A stretch of 64,000 nucleotides of DNA from assembly GCF_041080625.1 (NCBI RefSeq), contig NZ_CP163518.1:10161501-10225500 (forward strand). The letters run 5' to 3'. Numbering within the stretch: the stretch's first letter is position 1; each line of letters starts with the position of its first letter. A program made the position numbers and the translations under genes. This document shows, in pieces, positions 63,933-64,000 of the stretch. This DNA comes from Streptomyces sp. CG1. Lineage in GTDB: Bacteria > Actinomycetota > Actinomycetes > Streptomycetales > Streptomycetaceae. The notes below the pieces were generated by a model. That model searched no databases and had not been told where the DNA came from. It was given only the letters and a program-made list of their open reading frames with translations.

Positions 63933-64000
63933 TCAGGCACGCGCGCAGCACGCGGCGTTCTCGATGCCCAGGGTGCCGCCCGCGGAGATGTGCGGGGAAC
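63933..64000 (-). CDS. Partial gene entering from the right edge (3' end only)
   Basis: On the minus strand the last bases read SPHISAGGTLGIENAACCARA and then stop. Nearly every codon in this frame ends in G or C, which suggests the 3' end of a real gene convergent with the SDR. The mirror-image plus frame from 63841 shares the same third positions and is also open, so orientation is not certain. Too little is present to name a product. Nothing else was seen in 63817-63932. Confidence 0.3.
   Translation of the reverse strand, partial: SPHISAGGTLGIENAACCARA

Noticed and set aside
63580..63951. Minus-strand open frame overlapping the SDR 3' end
   Set aside because: It overlaps the SDR by more than 230 bases and has weaker third-position GC than the alternative minus frame that stops at 63933.

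Overview
The window has very high GC, SD-led genes with strong third-position GC bias, many overlapping start/stop pairs and a modular type I polyketide synthase. All of this points to a Streptomyces-type actinomycete chromosome. The left 26 kb is ordinary accessory metabolism and regulation. The right 37 kb is most of a previously unnamed (by me) reducing type I PKS locus.

Left part. At 1-4.1 kb there is a TetR regulator with its promoter, an Ada/AlkA-type DNA repair fusion lacking the usual Ada N-terminus, a PEP-mutase/isocitrate-lyase family enzyme and a small secreted lamin-tail-like protein. At 4.3-9.6 kb a large nitrate reductase-flavoprotein fusion is followed by a CtaG-like membrane protein. 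At 9.6-12.5 kb an OmpR-type two-component pair precedes a secreted protein and a lipoprotein. At 12.8-18.5 kb a TetR repressor faces a four-gene PaoABC-type molybdenum aldehyde oxidoreductase operon (2Fe-2S, FAD plus 4Fe-4S, Mo subunit, XdhC chaperone) across two palindromic operators. At 18.5-20.8 kb lie a FAD monooxygenase, a MarR regulator that appears to be leaderless, and an SRPBCC protein. At 20.8-24.5 kb a minus-strand polyamine-catabolism set (aldehyde dehydrogenase, flavin amine oxidase) ends in a 5'-truncated PotA ATPase, which abuts a 5'-truncated TetR gene on the other strand. This is a deletion scar. At 24.7-26.3 kb a DGPF protein overlaps an ECF42-like sigma factor.

PKS part. 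Four colinear PKS genes (26.5-56.2 kb) encode six extension modules: M1 KS-AT-DH-KR-ACP; M2 KS-AT-KR-ACP; M3, M4 and M5 each KS-AT-DH-KR-ACP in one 5132-residue protein; M6 KS-AT-ACP-TE. All KS, DH, KR and ACP active sites I checked are present. AT4 has methylmalonyl-type motifs and the other five have malonyl-type motifs. If the modules act in gene order, the product is a starter extended by twelve backbone carbons: 3-oxo, 4,6,8-triene with a 6-methyl, 11-hydroxy and a 12-ene. No loading module is present in the window, and the first protein starts with an ordinary docking helix and a Cys-type KS, so the starter must come from outside the window or in trans.

Downstream. Next to the thioesterase, on the opposite strand, is an 84-residue PqqD/RRE-like protein, unexpected in a PKS locus. 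Then come an ABC exporter (ATPase plus FtsX-type permease) behind a perfect inverted repeat, a NarL-type sensor kinase/response regulator pair, a type II thioesterase and a short-chain dehydrogenase. These look like export or self-protection, regulation, editing and tailoring functions. The right edge cuts a probable minus-strand gene.
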